Notes: generated from the letters alone by a model not told the origin. A stretch of 64,000 nucleotides of DNA from Comamonas badia DSM 17552 (GCF_000484635.1 NZ_AXVM01000002.1:310001-374000), one strand, 5' to 3'; counted from the first letter of the stretch, positions 34,166-49,474 are shown. A program made the numbers and translations.

Positions 34166-34825
34166 TCAGATGGCCTTGCGCCGGCGGCGCAGGGCTGCCA
34201 TGCCGCCCAGGCCGCTGGCCAGCAGCAGTGCCGCGCCAGGCAGCGGCACCGTGGAAACAGGTGGCGCCGAATTGGCGATCAGGAAGAAAGATTCGGCACC
34301 CGAGCTCATGTCGCTGAGTTTCATGTCGAACGCGACCACCGTGGCCAACGGCAAGCCGACCAGGCTGGTGAAGCCGGAAATCACGTAATCCGCCCACCCG
34401 GCGCCCTGGTTGAAAGCCGGGATATTGCCCGATGCGCCCGTGTAGGTATCGACGACCGACATGCTCGTGGATGAAGCGCCGAGGGACATATGAAAATAGT
34501 CCAGCGTCTGATCCTTCTTGCCCGCCTGATTGACATCCAATCCAACGGAAAAGCCGTATTCGAACATTGAAAGCAGTTGCCCCACCGTGTAGAAAGGCGA
34601 CGTCTGCTCCGTTTCTTCCATGGCTCCGGTGTTGTTGTAATTCGTGTAGGCAAACGTGGACGGTTGCTGCGGGCAGTTCTGACCCGAAATGATGCAAGGC
34701 GAATCCTTGCTTTGCTGGTAGATTTGTTCAGGCACGCCGGTCAGTGAAAGCGACGCCGCGTTCGCCGCCAGACCCGCGCCCATCAGCACCGTCCCCAGGG
34801 CTGTCCACTTCAGTGCCTTGATCAT
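34166..34825 (-). CDS. PEP-CTERM/VPLPA-type sorting-signal protein
   Basis: This 219-residue exported protein has an N-terminal signal peptide (MIKALKWTALGTVLMGAGLA then ANA). Its C-terminus has the exosortase sorting pattern: the motif VPLPGAALLLASGLGGMAAL is followed by a basic tail RRRRKAI. The middle part is Ser/Thr-rich and unlike known families. Such proteins are processed by an exosortase and linked to extracellular polysaccharide. No exosortase gene is in the window. The start is ATG 34825; codons further upstream overlap the ligA terminator. Confidence 0.85.
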   Translation of the reverse strand: MIKALKWTALGTVLMGAGLAANAASLSLTGVPEQIYQQSKDSPCIISGQNCPQQPSTFAYTNYNNTGAMEETEQTSPFYTVGQLLSMFEYGFSVGLDVNQAGKKDQTLDYFHMSLGASSTSMSVVDTYTGASGNIPAFNQGAGWADYVISGFTSLVGLPLATVVAFDMKLSDMSSGAESFFLIANSAPPVSTVPLPGAALLLASGLGGMAALRRRRKAI

Positions 34826-34855
34826 TGCGCCCCCATTGTCAAAACCAATCCATTG

Positions 34856-34881
34856 AAAAGAGCCGATAAACAGCCTCTTTT
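34856..34881 (-). terminator. Terminator downstream of ligA
   Basis: On the minus strand AAAAGAG and CTCTTTT (7-bp arms, 12-base loop) end in T residues, about 46 bases after the ligA stop. The stem is AT-rich, so it is only moderately convincing. Confidence 0.5.
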
Positions 34882-34927
34882 CTTCATTCTTGCAGGCGCT
34901 GGGCGATTCGTCCATGGGTCATTCGGA

Positions 34928-38136
<3,209 letters not shown>

Positions 38137-38157
38137 GGGTAATCGTGGTCAGCGTAG

Positions 38158-41100
38158 TCAGGCTTCGGCCATCGCCATCGCGCCGGCCATGTCCACCGCA
38201 ACGATACGCGAAACGCCCTGCTCCTGCATGGTCACGCCAATGAGCTGCTCGGCCATTTCCATCGCGATCTTGTTGTGGCTGATGAAGAGAAACTGGGTGC
38301 CGCGCGACATGCTGGCCACCAGCCTGGCATAGCGCTCGGTGTTGGCATCGTCCAGCGGCGCATCGACCTCGTCGAGCAGGCAGAACGGCGCCGGGTTGAG
38401 CTGGAAGATGGCGAACACCAGCGCAATGGCGGTGAGCGCCTTCTCGCCGCCCGAGAGCAGGTGGATGGTCTGGTTCTTCTTGCCCGGCGGCTGCGCCATC
38501 ACCTGCACGCCGGCATCCAGGATTTCGTCGCCCGTCATCAAAAGCTGCGCGCGCCCGCCGCCGAAGAGTTCGGGGAACATGGTGCCGAAATGGCGGTTCA
38601 CCGTCTCGAAGGTGCCCGAGAGCAGCGTGCGCGTCTCGGCGTCTATGCGCCGGATGGCGTCCTCCAGCGTGGCCATGGCCAGCTGCAGGTCCTCGTTCTG
38701 CGCCGTGAGAAAGCCCTGGCGCTCGCGCGCGAGCGTGAGTTCCTCCAGCGCCGCCAGGTTGACGGCGCCAAGCTGCTCGATGGCGCGCTGCCACTGCTCG
38801 ATGCGCGCCTGCAGGTCTTCGCCTTGCACCTGCCCGTCGGCAATCGATTGCTCCACCTGCGCCAAATCCGCTTCGGCCTCGGTCAGCAAGGTCTCGTATT
38901 GCTCCAATGCCAAACGCGCGGCCTGCTCCTTGAGCTGCAGCTCGGTGATGCGTGCGCGCTGGGGTTCGAGCTGGCGCTCGGCCTGCATGCGCAGCTCGTC
39001 GCTGGCGCGCAGGCGGGCGGTCAGGCTGTCGTACTCGCCGCGGCGCTCGCCCAGCTGCTGCTCGCTCGCCAGCTTTCTCTCCAGCGCCTGCTGCAAACCG
39101 CCCTGGGCGGCGGCGTCGGACAGGCGCGAGAGCTCATCGCGGGCGCGCTCAATCTCGGCCTGCAGGCTGGCGCTCTGCTGCCGCGCCATCGCCACCGCGC
39201 GCGTGAGCTCGTCGCGGCGCGCCTGCAGGCTGCGGCGGGCAAACTGCGCCTCCTGCGCACGGCGCTCCAGCTGGCGCTGCTGCTCGCGCCACTGCGTGAG
39301 CTGCTGCTCGGCGGCGATCACCCGGTCGTCCAGCTGGGCGTGGCGCTCCTGGCTGTCGGCCAGCTGCATGTCGAGTTCTTCAAACCGGCCCTCGGCGACG
39401 GCGCGGCGCTCGGTCAGTTCTTCCAGCAAGGCCTGCACCTCGGCCAGATCGCTCTCCAGTTGGCGGCTGCGCTCGCGCGCCTGCTCGGCCAGTTGCGTCA
39501 GGCGCAGCAGCTCCACTTCTTCGTCGTGCGCGCGCCTTTGCGCCTCGGCCGCTTCGCGGCGCGCCTGCTGCAGCCGGGCGCTCGCATCCTGATAGCTGCT
39601 TTCGGCGCGCAGCAAGGCGGTGCGCGATTCTTCGGCAATCAGGTTCTGGGCCCGCACCTCCTTTTCGAGGTGCTCGATCTCCTGCGCGCGCGCCAGCAAG
39701 CCGGATTGCGCGGAATCCGCCGCATAAAAATCCACGCCATGCGCGCTCACCGCATGGCCCTGCGGGGTGTAGATGGCTTCACCGCCGTGCAGGCTGGCGC
39801 GGCGCGCCAGCGCGTCGTCCAGCGTGGCGGCCGTGAGGCAGCCGTGCAGCCAGTCGTGCAGCAGCGCACGCAGGCCGGCATCGGCGATGCGCAGCAGGTC
39901 CACCAAACGGCCCTGGCCTTGCGCCGGCAGCGACGCGCCGGGCGCGCTGTAGAAGCTCAGCCGGGCTGGCGGAGCGCTGGCGCCGGCAAAGCCGCGCAGC
40001 ATCTCCAGCCTGCCCACGGGCAAGGCACCCAGGCGCTCGCGCAGCGCGGATTCGAGCGCGTTTTCCCAGCCGGGCTCGATGTGCAGCTGCGTCCACAGGC
40101 CCTGCAGGCCATCCAGGCCCTGCTCGGCCAGCCAGGGGGCGAGCTTGTCGTTGCTCTTGAGCTTTTCCTGCAAATCCTTGAGCGCCGCCAGGCGCGCGGC
40201 CAGGTCGGCCAGGCGCGTGCCTTCGGCCGCCACCGCCTGCTGGCGCGTCCGGCGTTCATCATCGAGCGCGGGCACGCTGTCCTGCAGCTGGGCCAGGCGC
40301 GCCTCCGCCTCCTGCGCCGCGGCGGCAGCCATCCCGTGGCTTTCACGCAATTGGGTCAGGCGCTGTTCATCGGGCAAGGCCAGCGCGCCCTGGTCGCCGC
40401 GCAGGCGCTCATGGCGCAGCTCGTGCTGGCGCGATTGCTCGCCCATGCTGCGCTGCTCGGCCGCCAGCACCTGGATCTGCTGCTGCACCTGCGCCACCAG
40501 CGTGCGCTGCGCCTCGCTGCTGCCGCGCGCCTGGTGCAGCGCGTCTTCCAGCTCGGGCAGTTGCGCGGCCTGCTCTTCGGCCTGCGCGGCCAGCAGCTCG
40601 GCCTGTTCCTCGGCATCGTCGCCAGCACCGGTGAGGCCCGCCAGCTCGGTCTCTGCCTCGCTGCTGCGCGCCGCCCATTCGGCGATCTGCGCCGCCAGCT
40701 GCGCCAGGCGCAGCTCCACGCGCGCACGGCCTTCGACGACGTAGCGGATTTCGGCCTCCAGCTTGCCGACCTCGGCCGTGGCCTCATAGACCTTGCCCTG
40801 CGCCTGGTTCACCGCATCGCCTGCCGCATAGTGCGCCTGGCGCAGGGTTTCCAGCTCGGCCTCCACATGGCGCATCTCGGCCATGCGTGCTTCCAGGTCA
40901 TTCACCGCCTGCAGACCGTCGGTGCGCACGCGCTCCAGCTCGGTGGCGGCGTCGCGGCGCCTGAAGAACCACAGCTGCTGGTGCGCCAGCTGCACCTGCT
41001 GCTGCAGGCTGCGGTAGCGCGCGGCCACCTCCGCCTGCTTTTCCAGCCTGGAGAGATTGGCGTTGAGCTCGCGCAGGATGTCCTGCACGCGCGTGAGGTT

Positions 41101-41667
41101 CTCGCGCGTGTCGGCCAGGCGGTTTTCCGTCTCGCGCCGGCGCTCCTTGTATTTGGAAACGCCCGCCGCCTCTTCCAGGAACAGGCGCAGCTCCTCGGGC
41201 CGGCTTTCGATGATGCGGCTGATCGTGCCCTGGCCGATGATGGCGTAGGCGCGCGGCCCAAGGCCCGTGCCGAGGAACACGTCGTGCACGTCGCGCCGGC
41301 GCACCGGCTGGTTGTTGATGTAGTAGCTGGAATTGCCATCGCGCGTGAGCACGCGCTTGACGGCGATCTCGTTGAACTGGTTCCACTGCCCGCCCGCGCG
41401 GTGGCTCTGGTTGTCGAAGGCCAGCTCGACGCTGGCGCGGCTGGCGGGTTTGCGGTGCGTGGTGCCGTTGAAGATCACGTCCTGCATGCTCTCGCCACGC
41501 AGCTCGCTGGCGCGCGACTCGCCCAGCACCCAGCGCACCGCGTCCATGATGTTGGACTTGCCGCAGCCATTGGGCCCGACGACGCCGACGAGCTGGCCCG
41601 GCAACTGGAAATGCGTGGGCTCGGCAAACGACTTGAAGCCGGAGAGTTTGATGGAGGTCAGGCGCAC
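38158..41667 (-). CDS. smc: Chromosome segregation ATPase SMC
   Basis: This 1169-residue protein has the N-terminal Walker A GPNGCGKS at residues 31-38, a first long coiled coil, a hinge near the middle (TQLHIEPGWENALESALRER), a second coiled coil, and the C-terminal signature LLSGGEKALTAIALVFAIF with Walker B CLLDEVDAPLDDAN. It condenses and organises the chromosome as a dimer, with ScpA and ScpB. The start is GTG 41667 (RLTSIKLSGFKSF); the open frame beyond is not family-like. It is the first gene of the smc-zipA-ligA operon, 21 bases before zipA. Confidence 0.97.
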   Translation of the reverse strand: MRLTSIKLSGFKSFAEPTHFQLPGQLVGVVGPNGCGKSNIMDAVRWVLGESRASELRGESMQDVIFNGTTHRKPASRASVELAFDNQSHRAGGQWNQFNEIAVKRVLTRDGNSSYYINNQPVRRRDVHDVFLGTGLGPRAYAIIGQGTISRIIESRPEELRLFLEEAAGVSKYKERRRETENRLADTRENLTRVQDILRELNANLSRLEKQAEVAARYRSLQQQVQLAHQQLWFFRRRDAATELERVRTDGLQAVNDLEARMAEMRHVEAELETLRQAHYAAGDAVNQAQGKVYEATAEVGKLEAEIRYVVEGRARVELRLAQLAAQIAEWAARSSEAETELAGLTGAGDDAEEQAELLAAQAEEQAAQLPELEDALHQARGSSEAQRTLVAQVQQQIQVLAAEQRSMGEQSRQHELRHERLRGDQGALALPDEQRLTQLRESHGMAAAAAQEAEARLAQLQDSVPALDDERRTRQQAVAAEGTRLADLAARLAALKDLQEKLKSNDKLAPWLAEQGLDGLQGLWTQLHIEPGWENALESALRERLGALPVGRLEMLRGFAGASAPPARLSFYSAPGASLPAQGQGRLVDLLRIADAGLRALLHDWLHGCLTAATLDDALARRASLHGGEAIYTPQGHAVSAHGVDFYAADSAQSGLLARAQEIEHLEKEVRAQNLIAEESRTALLRAESSYQDASARLQQARREAAEAQRRAHDEEVELLRLTQLAEQARERSRQLESDLAEVQALLEELTERRAVAEGRFEELDMQLADSQERHAQLDDRVIAAEQQLTQWREQQRQLERRAQEAQFARRSLQARRDELTRAVAMARQQSASLQAEIERARDELSRLSDAAAQGGLQQALERKLASEQQLGERRGEYDSLTARLRASDELRMQAERQLEPQRARITELQLKEQAARLALEQYETLLTEAEADLAQVEQSIADGQVQGEDLQARIEQWQRAIEQLGAVNLAALEELTLARERQGFLTAQNEDLQLAMATLEDAIRRIDAETRTLLSGTFETVNRHFGTMFPELFGGGRAQLLMTGDEILDAGVQVMAQPPGKKNQTIHLLSGGEKALTAIALVFAIFQLNPAPFCLLDEVDAPLDDANTERYARLVASMSRGTQFLFISHNKIAMEMAEQLIGVTMQEQGVSRIVAVDMAGAMAMAEA

Positions 41668-41771
41668 GGCGGGCGGTGCAGGGAAAGCGCGCAAACGGCG
41701 GGAGCGGCAATCATACTGTCCCATCGCAGGCTGAATTGTTACATATAAAAACAGGCTCCAGCGCAATGCAC

Positions 41772-41794
41772 ACAAGCACTGGCAGCTAGCAATT
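41772..41794. repeat. Dispersed short repeat upstream of smc
   Basis: The reverse complement reads AATTGCTAGCTGCCAGTGCT and then TGT, of the same family as 23065. It lies in the 143-base gap between smc and the GGDEF/EAL gene stop. Confidence 0.45.
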
Positions 41795-41810
41795 ACAAAG
41801 CAAGTGCCGG

Positions 41811-44800
41811 CTACAGCGGCGCGCCCCACTGCGATACCGGCTCGGAACGCTCCAGCACCAGCGCCTCGTAGTCATCGGCCGCCACCGGCGGGCTGAGCAG
41901 GTAGCCCTGCCAGAGGTCGCAGCCATTGCTTTGCAGAAAGGCGCGCTGCTCTTCCGTCTCGACGCCCTCGGCCACCACGTCCAGCCCCAGGCTGGCGCCC
42001 AGCGCGATGATGGTGCGTGCGATCGCCGCCTCGTTCGGGTCGGTGAGCACGTGGCGCACGAAGCTCTGGTCGATCTTGAGCTCGTCGAGCGGCAGGCGCT
42101 TGAGGTAGGAGAGCGAGGAGTAGCCGGTGCCGAAATCATCGAGCGAGAAGCTCACACCGTACTCCTTGAGCTGGCGCATCCTGGTGATCGTGCCCTCGGT
42201 ATCCTGAAGCAGCATGCTTTCGGTCAGCTCCAGCTTGATGGCGCGCGTGGGCGCGCCGGTTTGCGCCAGCAGCGCCAGCAGCCGCGGCGCGAACTGCGCC
42301 TGGCGAAACTGCAGCGCACTGACGTTGACCGAGACCGTCAGGCGCCCCAGCACCGGGTGGCCGGCCCAGTGCGCCAGCTGCTCGCAAGCCATGCGCATCA
42401 CCGCATCGCCCAGCGGCAGGATCAGCCCGGTTTCCTCCGCCAATGCGATGAATTGCGCCGGCGGGACCATGCCGCGCTGCGGGTGGCGCCAGCGCACCAG
42501 CGCCTCGGCGCCGATGATGCGGTCGCCCTCGGCCTTGGGCTGGTAGAACAGTTCGAACTGGCCCGCCTCCAGGCCCTTGCGCATATCCGTTTCAAGCTGC
42601 ACGCGCTCGGCCACCTGGGCCTGCATCTGCGGGGTGAAGAAACGCAATTCGCCGCGCCCCTGGGCCTTGGCGGCATAAAGCGCCATGTCGCTGCGCTTGA
42701 GCAGCTCGTCGGCCGAACGCTCGCTGCCGTCGAACACCGCCACGCCAATGCCGAGCGTGGCGCGCAGCAACTGCCCCTGCTCCAGATCGCACGGCTGGCT
42801 GGCCGCCTGCATCAAGGCCTGCGCCAGCGCCTGCACGGCCGCCGCCGCCCCGTCCGCATCGCCCGGCACCCTGGGAAGCACCACGGCATAGACATCGCCG
42901 CCATGGCGCGCGACCAGCGCGCCGGCGGGAACGCCCGCGAGCAGCCTGCGGGCGACGAGGGCGAGCAGGCGGTCTCCCACCTCGTGCCCGCTGGTTTCGT
43001 TGATCGCCTTGAAGCCGTCTATGCCCAGCATCAGCAGCGCGCCCCGCGAATGGCCCTGCGCTGCCTGCGCCAGCGCCTTGCGCAGGCCATCCTGCAAGGC
43101 GCTGCGATTGGCCAGGCCGGTCAGCACGTCGGTCTGCGCCAGATAGGCGATCTGCTGCTCGGCCTGGCGGCGCTGGGTCTGGTCCACCAGCACCGCGATA
43201 TGGGCGCTGCCCAGCGCCATGCCGGAGAGCTCCACGTGGCGCCGGATGCCGCCCTTGGCCGTCAGCGCGAATTCAATCGGGCCAATGGCTCCTTCGTCAC
43301 CCAGATCGGCCGCCGCACGCGCCGCACGCCATTGCCCCCGCACCCGCTCGCGCTCCTGCTCGTCAGGCATGACGGCGCGCCACCAGGCATCCACGTTCGG
43401 AGCCTCGTGCGCCGCATAGCCGCAGATGTGCGTGAACCGGTGGTTGATGAAGCGTATTTCGTCCTGGTCCACCAGCGACACCCCCACCGGCAGCTGGTTG
43501 AACATCTCGCGGTAGCGCTGCTCGCTGCGCGCCAATGCATCCTGCGCGTGCTTGGTTTCAGTGATGTCGGAGATGACGGACACGTGGCAGGCCGTGCCCG
43601 GTATCTTCACCATGCGCAGGTTGGCCCAGATGGTCTTGCCGTCCTTGCGCAGGTAGCGCTTTTCCATCTGGTAGCTGTCGATCTCGCCGCGCAGCATGCG
43701 GTCGCGCATCGCCATGCTCCTGGACAGGTCGTCCGGGTGCGTATAGGCCTGGAAGTGCGCCTGCATCAGCTCCTGGGCGCTGTAGCCCAGGATGGCGCAC
43801 AGGGCCGGATTGACGTAGAGGCGCCGGCCGCTCGCCGATTCGCTCTGGCTGATGCCGACCGGCGCATGCTCGAACACCGCCTGCAGCTTGGCTTCGTTTT
43901 CCTGCAGCGCCTGGCGCGCCGTGGCGGCCTGCTCCTGGGCACGCTGGCGCCGCAGCCCCAGGTAGGCCATCCAGGCGGCGATCACGAGGGTGATCAACCC
44001 CGTGATGCCGGTGTTGACCAGCGGGCGCTGCCCTTCCGCGCGGCTGAGCAGCCCGGCTTCGGGCATGAAGCGCAATTGCCACAGCCGGCCTTCCACGGGC
44101 AGCAGCACTTCGCGGCCCACCGTCTCGTTCCATGCGGTGTCGCCATAGGACACCAGTACATGCGAGGCATCGGCATCGGGGGCCGCCGCCAGCCCGTGAT
44201 CGCTCAGGCTGAAAGACAGCCCTCTGAAATTATCCGGCCCCGCCAGCCCCGCCAGCAGCGTGGACATGTCCACGGTCAGCGCCACCAGCCCGGCGGACCC
44301 CGCCTCGCCCTCACGCCCACCCATCTGGTGATCCAGCGGCATGAACACCATGATCCGCGCGCCGCCCTTGCCGGGCAGCGCGGCGGTGGCGGCCGCCTGC
44401 CCCTCGGCAATGGCGCGCTCCGCGCCTTGCAGCACCTCGGGCAGCGCGTGCAGTTCCTGCCCCAGCAAGGCCTCATGGCCCGCGGGCGGCCAGACGAAGT
44501 CCGTGACCAGGTAGCGGGGCAGGCTGGTGCGCGGGTGCACCGCGAAATCCAGCGGCAGCGCACCGTTCAGATGCGGGTCCGAGGCGGTCTGCGACTCGAA
44601 CAGGGGCAGTTGCCCGGCCTCCACGCTGCGGATGAGCTGGATGTTGCTGATCGCGGGCAGCACCCGTTCGATATCCATGCGCCCCATCGCCAGTTCGAAA
44701 TTGCGCCGGCTGATGCGGGGGCTTTGCTCCACCAGATTGCGCAGGCTCATCAGCAGGCCGACCTGCGTGTCCACCTGCTGCAGCAGATCGCTTCTTGCCG

Positions 44801-45053
44801 TATCGGTGCGGAGCATGAAGCGCTCCTGCGCCAGGTCATGGACCTGGCGGCTGCTGTACATCCATGTGGCAAGCGTTCCCGCCACCCCGGCGACAAGCAC
44901 CAGCAGCGCTGGCAGCCAGTGCCACCATCCGGTGCGTGAGAGCGAAGCGTGCGGCAAACCGATCTGTCTTGAAGGAGTCAGGCCCGCCTGAGAATATATG
45001 AAAAATACTGCATCGATGCCCCGGAACCGGGGGGAAATGCCGCGCCAATTCAC
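41811..45053 (-). CDS. CHASE-PAS-PAS-GGDEF-EAL signalling protein, GGDEF degenerate
   Basis: This 1080-residue inner-membrane protein has a membrane segment near 45-66, a large periplasmic CHASE-like sensor domain to about 330, and a second membrane segment ([18 protein letters not shown]). Two PAS domains (about 385-510 and 515-640), a GGDEF domain and a C-terminal EAL domain follow. The GGDEF site reads HGGDVYA near residue 717, so diguanylate cyclase activity is probably lost. The EAL domain keeps [11 protein letters not shown] near 846, [19 protein letters not shown] and AEGVETEEQ, so it should hydrolyse cyclic-di-GMP. The start is GTG 45053, four bases after the LysR stop. Confidence 0.9.
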   Translation of the reverse strand: MNWRGISPRFRGIDAVFFIYSQAGLTPSRQIGLPHASLSRTGWWHWLPALLVLVAGVAGTLATWMYSSRQVHDLAQERFMLRTDTARSDLLQQVDTQVGLLMSLRNLVEQSPRISRRNFELAMGRMDIERVLPAISNIQLIRSVEAGQLPLFESQTASDPHLNGALPLDFAVHPRTSLPRYLVTDFVWPPAGHEALLGQELHALPEVLQGAERAIAEGQAAATAALPGKGGARIMVFMPLDHQMGGREGEAGSAGLVALTVDMSTLLAGLAGPDNFRGLSFSLSDHGLAAAPDADASHVLVSYGDTAWNETVGREVLLPVEGRLWQLRFMPEAGLLSRAEGQRPLVNTGITGLITLVIAAWMAYLGLRRQRAQEQAATARQALQENEAKLQAVFEHAPVGISQSESASGRRLYVNPALCAILGYSAQELMQAHFQAYTHPDDLSRSMAMRDRMLRGEIDSYQMEKRYLRKDGKTIWANLRMVKIPGTACHVSVISDITETKHAQDALARSEQRYREMFNQLPVGVSLVDQDEIRFINHRFTHICGYAAHEAPNVDAWWRAVMPDEQERERVRGQWRAARAAADLGDEGAIGPIEFALTAKGGIRRHVELSGMALGSAHIAVLVDQTQRRQAEQQIAYLAQTDVLTGLANRSALQDGLRKALAQAAQGHSRGALLMLGIDGFKAINETSGHEVGDRLLALVARRLLAGVPAGALVARHGGDVYAVVLPRVPGDADGAAAAVQALAQALMQAASQPCDLEQGQLLRATLGIGVAVFDGSERSADELLKRSDMALYAAKAQGRGELRFFTPQMQAQVAERVQLETDMRKGLEAGQFELFYQPKAEGDRIIGAEALVRWRHPQRGMVPPAQFIALAEETGLILPLGDAVMRMACEQLAHWAGHPVLGRLTVSVNVSALQFRQAQFAPRLLALLAQTGAPTRAIKLELTESMLLQDTEGTITRMRQLKEYGVSFSLDDFGTGYSSLSYLKRLPLDELKIDQSFVRHVLTDPNEAAIARTIIALGASLGLDVVAEGVETEEQRAFLQSNGCDLWQGYLLSPPVAADDYEALVLERSEPVSQWGAPL

Positions 45054-45057
45054 CGCA

Positions 45058-45981
45058 TCAGGCCGCCAGCCGCGGCCGCAGCCTGGCCGCCTCCAGCTGC
45101 CCCACCTCCTTCAGGAACGCCCACACCGCCTGGATGCGCGCCTGGTGCTTGCCCTCGGCCGGCATGCTCATCCAGAAGGTGCGCGTAAACCGGGCCTCAT
45201 TGGGCAGCACGCGGGCCAGGGAGGTATCGCCATCGGCCAGGAAGGCCGGCAGCACCGCCAGGCCGGCGCCGGCGCGCACCGCCTGGTACTGCGCCATGAT
45301 GCTGGTGGAACGCAGCGAGAAGCGCCGGGGCGGAAACACATCCTCCAGAAACTGCAGTTCCTTGGTGAAGAGCAGATCGTCCACGTAGTTGACGAAGACA
45401 TGCCCGCTCAGGTCCTCGCGGCGCGTGATGAGCGCGTGGCGCGCAAGGTATTCGCGCTGGCCGTAGAGCAGCAGCGCGTAGTCCGTCAGCCGCGTGACGA
45501 CGACCGAGCCGCGCTTGGGACGTTCGAGCGAGATCACGATGTCCGCCTCGCGCCGGGACAGGTGCAGCATGCGCGGCACCGCCAGCAGGTCCACCGACAG
45601 GTGCGGGTATTTCTGGGTCAGCCGCGCCAGGTGCGGCGCCAGGATCAGCGTGCCGAAGCCCTCGGTCGCGCCCACGCGCACCAGCCCGGCCGGCCCGCTG
45701 CCCGCCGCATCGGGCGCCACCAGCTGCTGCGCGCCCAGCACGGCCGCTTCCATCGCCTCCACCGCGGGCAGCAGCTGGCGGCCGGCCTCGGTCAGGCGAT
45801 GGCCCGCCGCCTCGCGCGCAAACAGCGGCACCGCCATGCTTTTTTCCAGCTGCAGAATGCGCCGCGCCACCGTGGTGTGCTCCACGCCGGTGCGCCGCGC
45901 GGCCGCCGCCAGGGTGCCGGTGCGCGCCAGCTCCAGAAAGTAGCGCAGATTGTCCCAATCGTTGCCTGCGGGCTTAGTCAT
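45058..45981 (-). CDS. LysR-family transcriptional regulator
   Basis: This 307-residue LysR protein has an N-terminal winged HTH ([20 protein letters not shown], then [18 protein letters not shown]) and the effector domain with [20 protein letters not shown]. It is divergent from mmsA, with a 105-base gap containing the palindrome TGCAAATTTGCA, so it probably regulates the valine-degradation genes. The start is ATG 45981; another ATG two codons upstream is possible. The effector is unknown. Confidence 0.9.
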   Translation of the reverse strand: MTKPAGNDWDNLRYFLELARTGTLAAAARRTGVEHTTVARRILQLEKSMAVPLFAREAAGHRLTEAGRQLLPAVEAMEAAVLGAQQLVAPDAAGSGPAGLVRVGATEGFGTLILAPHLARLTQKYPHLSVDLLAVPRMLHLSRREADIVISLERPKRGSVVVTRLTDYALLLYGQREYLARHALITRREDLSGHVFVNYVDDLLFTKELQFLEDVFPPRRFSLRSTSIMAQYQAVRAGAGLAVLPAFLADGDTSLARVLPNEARFTRTFWMSMPAEGKHQARIQAVWAFLKEVGQLEAARLRPRLAA

Positions 45982-45982
45982 G

Positions 45983-45994
45983 TGCAAATTTGCA
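45983..45994. promoter_or_regulatory. Palindrome TGCAAATTTGCA between lysR and mmsA
   Basis: A perfect 12-bp palindrome that begins at the LysR start codon region. A related TTTTGCAC lies downstream near 46031. LysR regulators bind such dyads near their own gene, so autorepression and mmsA control are likely but not shown. Confidence 0.5.
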
Positions 45995-46086
45995 AAGCCA
46001 AAGTGCAGTATTGTCTATTGCATATTCAATTTTGCACAACTAACATGCACGGGTTCTTCACCCCTTTTCACCAGGAGACCAGCGCA

Positions 46087-47607
<1,521 letters not shown>

Positions 47608-47613
47608 CCAGCT

Positions 47614-47714
47614 CCTTCCCCCGCTGGGGGAAGGCCGGGATGGGGGCCTGCGGCGCTGGTTCAAGCACCGCGCTGCGGCAAGCCCCCACCCTACCCTCCC
47701 CCGGAGGGGGAGGG
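47614..47714. repeat. Paired G/C hairpins after mmsA (REP-like)
   Basis: CCTTCCCCC-GCT-GGGGGAAGG (47614-47634) and CCCTCCCCC-GGA-GGGGGAGGG (47694-47714) are two perfect 9-bp hairpins. The sequence between them contains a further pair, ATGGGGGC and GCCCCCAC. This resembles intergenic REP/BIME elements and may stop or stabilise the mmsA transcript. Confidence 0.65.
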
Positions 47715-47794
47715 AAAATACAAGCCAAATCTGGCCCCAGCCCTTGCCAGGCAAGTGCTGACAGCTACAAAACAACAAGCAGGAGACGCCCCGC

Positions 47795-48955
47795 ATGGAT
47801 TTCGAACTCACCGAAGACCAGCGCGCCTTTGCCGAAACCGCGCGCCAGTTCGCGCAAAGCGAGTTCGCCCCGCATGCCGCGCAGTGGGACGAGGAGGCCG
47901 TCTTCCCGCGCGAGGCGATTGCCAAGGCCGGCGAACTGGGCTTCTGCGGCCTGTACGCACCCGAGAACGCCGGGGGGCTTGCGCTGCCCCGCCTCGATAC
48001 CACACTGGTTTTTGAAGAGCTCGCGGCCGTCGATCCATCGACCACCGCCTTCATCTCCATCCACAACATGGCCACCTGGATGCTCGGCACCTGGGCCACC
48101 GACGCAGTGCGCGCCGAATGGGGCGAGGCACTCACCAGCGGCCAGAAGCTCGCCAGCTACTGCCTGACCGAACCCGGCAGCGGCTCGGACGCCGCCAGTA
48201 TCAAGACCCGCGCCGAACTGCAGGGCAGCGAATACCTCATCAACGGCGGCAAGGCCTTCATCAGCGGCGCGGGCAGCACCGACCTGCTGGTGCTCATGGC
48301 GCGCACCGGCGACGCGGGCGCGGGCGGCATCAGCGCTTTTGCCGTGCCGGCGCAGCTTCCCGGCATCAGCTACGGCAAAAAGGAACACAAGATGGGCTGG
48401 AACAGCCAGCCCACGCGCACCATCAGCTTTGACAACGTGCGCATCCCCGCCAGCCACCTTCTGGGGCGCGAGGGCGAAGGCTTCAAGATCGCGATGAAGG
48501 GGCTCGATGGCGGGCGCATCAACATCGCCACCTGCTCGGTCGGCGCGGCGCAGGGGGCGCTGGCTCATGCCCAGCGCTATCTGCAGGAGCGCAAGCAGTT
48601 CGGCAAGCAGCTTTCGAGCTTTCAGGCGCTGCAGTTCAAGCTGGCCGACATGGCCACCAACCTGGTGGCCGCGCGCCAGATGGTGCGCCTGGCCGCCAGC
48701 AAGCTCGATGCCGGCGCGCCGGATGCCACCACCTATTGCGCCATGGCCAAGCGCTTTGCCACCGATGCGTGCTTTGAGGTCATCAACGACGCGCTGCAAC
48801 TGCACGGCGGCTACGGCTACCTGCGCGACTTCCCGCTGGAGCGCCTGTTGCGCGATGCGCGCGTGCACCAGATCCTGGAAGGCACCAACGAAATCATGCG
48901 CGTGATCGTCGGCCGCAGAATGCTGGACGGCGATGCGCCCGATGCGATCCGATAG
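47795..48955 (+). CDS. Acyl-CoA dehydrogenase (isobutyryl-CoA-type)
   Basis: This 386-residue flavoenzyme has MDFELTEDQRAFAETARQFA at the start, the FAD-binding signature SYCLTEPGSGSDAASIKTRA, the second family signature QFGKQLSSFQALQFKLADMA, and the catalytic Glu362 in ILEGTNEIMRVIVGR. By context, between mmsA and mmsB, it should oxidise isobutyryl-CoA to methacrylyl-CoA in valine breakdown. An AGGAG precedes the ATG. The match to the ACAD8 subfamily is inferred from context. Confidence 0.92.
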   Translation: MDFELTEDQRAFAETARQFAQSEFAPHAAQWDEEAVFPREAIAKAGELGFCGLYAPENAGGLALPRLDTTLVFEELAAVDPSTTAFISIHNMATWMLGTWATDAVRAEWGEALTSGQKLASYCLTEPGSGSDAASIKTRAELQGSEYLINGGKAFISGAGSTDLLVLMARTGDAGAGGISAFAVPAQLPGISYGKKEHKMGWNSQPTRTISFDNVRIPASHLLGREGEGFKIAMKGLDGGRINIATCSVGAAQGALAHAQRYLQERKQFGKQLSSFQALQFKLADMATNLVAARQMVRLAASKLDAGAPDATTYCAMAKRFATDACFEVINDALQLHGGYGYLRDFPLERLLRDARVHQILEGTNEIMRVIVGRRMLDGDAPDAIR

Positions 48956-49011
48956 AAAACCCATGGCTGCCGACGCTTGCTTCACCAGCGTTTGAAGGCG
49001 TTTTATCCACC

Positions 49012-49443
49012 ATGCCTGCACGCCCCATCGCCCCCGAGACCCTGCAGCTCATCGCCGCGGTGCAGGACGCGCTGGCCGGGCACCTGGGTGCCGAGGCGGA
49101 TGTGCGGGAGCGCCCGCTGTTCGGCTGCCACGCCTTCATGGTCAACAACAAGCTGTGCCTCGCCGTCAGGGGCGAAGACCTGCTGGTGCGCCTGCCGCCG
49201 GCACAGCATGCGCGCATCGCCGAGACCCCTGCCGTGCGCGAGCTGGACCCCCGCGGCGGCATGCCCGGCTACTTCTGGATAGAGCCCGCCGCCTACGCCA
49301 CACGCGCGCAGTGGCGGCACTGGATCACCGCCGCGCTGGCCTACAACCCCGCAGCCCGGGCCACGCCCCGGCGCCAGAAAAGTACAAGCCATTCATTGCC
49401 GCAGCGCCCAATCCACAAGCGCAAGCAGCTCACAAATCCATAG
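49012..49443 (+). CDS. TfoX N-terminal domain family protein
   Basis: This 143-residue protein has the TfoX/YjhX-like N-terminal fold (ERPLFGCHAFMVNNKLCLAV and LLVRLPPAQHARI, then GYFWIEPAAYATRAQWRHWI). Its tail of about 25 residues is basic and not family-like. It stands between the dehydrogenase and mmsB. In other bacteria TfoX domains occur in competence regulators and in stand-alone proteins of unknown function; a role in valine degradation is not supported by sequence. Confidence 0.8.
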   Translation: MPARPIAPETLQLIAAVQDALAGHLGAEADVRERPLFGCHAFMVNNKLCLAVRGEDLLVRLPPAQHARIAETPAVRELDPRGGMPGYFWIEPAAYATRAQWRHWITAALAYNPAARATPRRQKSTSHSLPQRPIHKRKQLTNP

Positions 49444-49474
49444 TTCACGCTTACCCACCACAGGAGACTCCATC

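Noticed and set aside
38275-41748. Plus-strand open frame of 1157 codons
   Set aside because: It is antisense to smc; Leu/Gln/Ala-rich reflection of the coiled-coil codons.
41931-44939. Plus-strand open frame of 1002 codons
   Set aside because: It is antisense to the GGDEF/EAL gene, with no recognisable domain.
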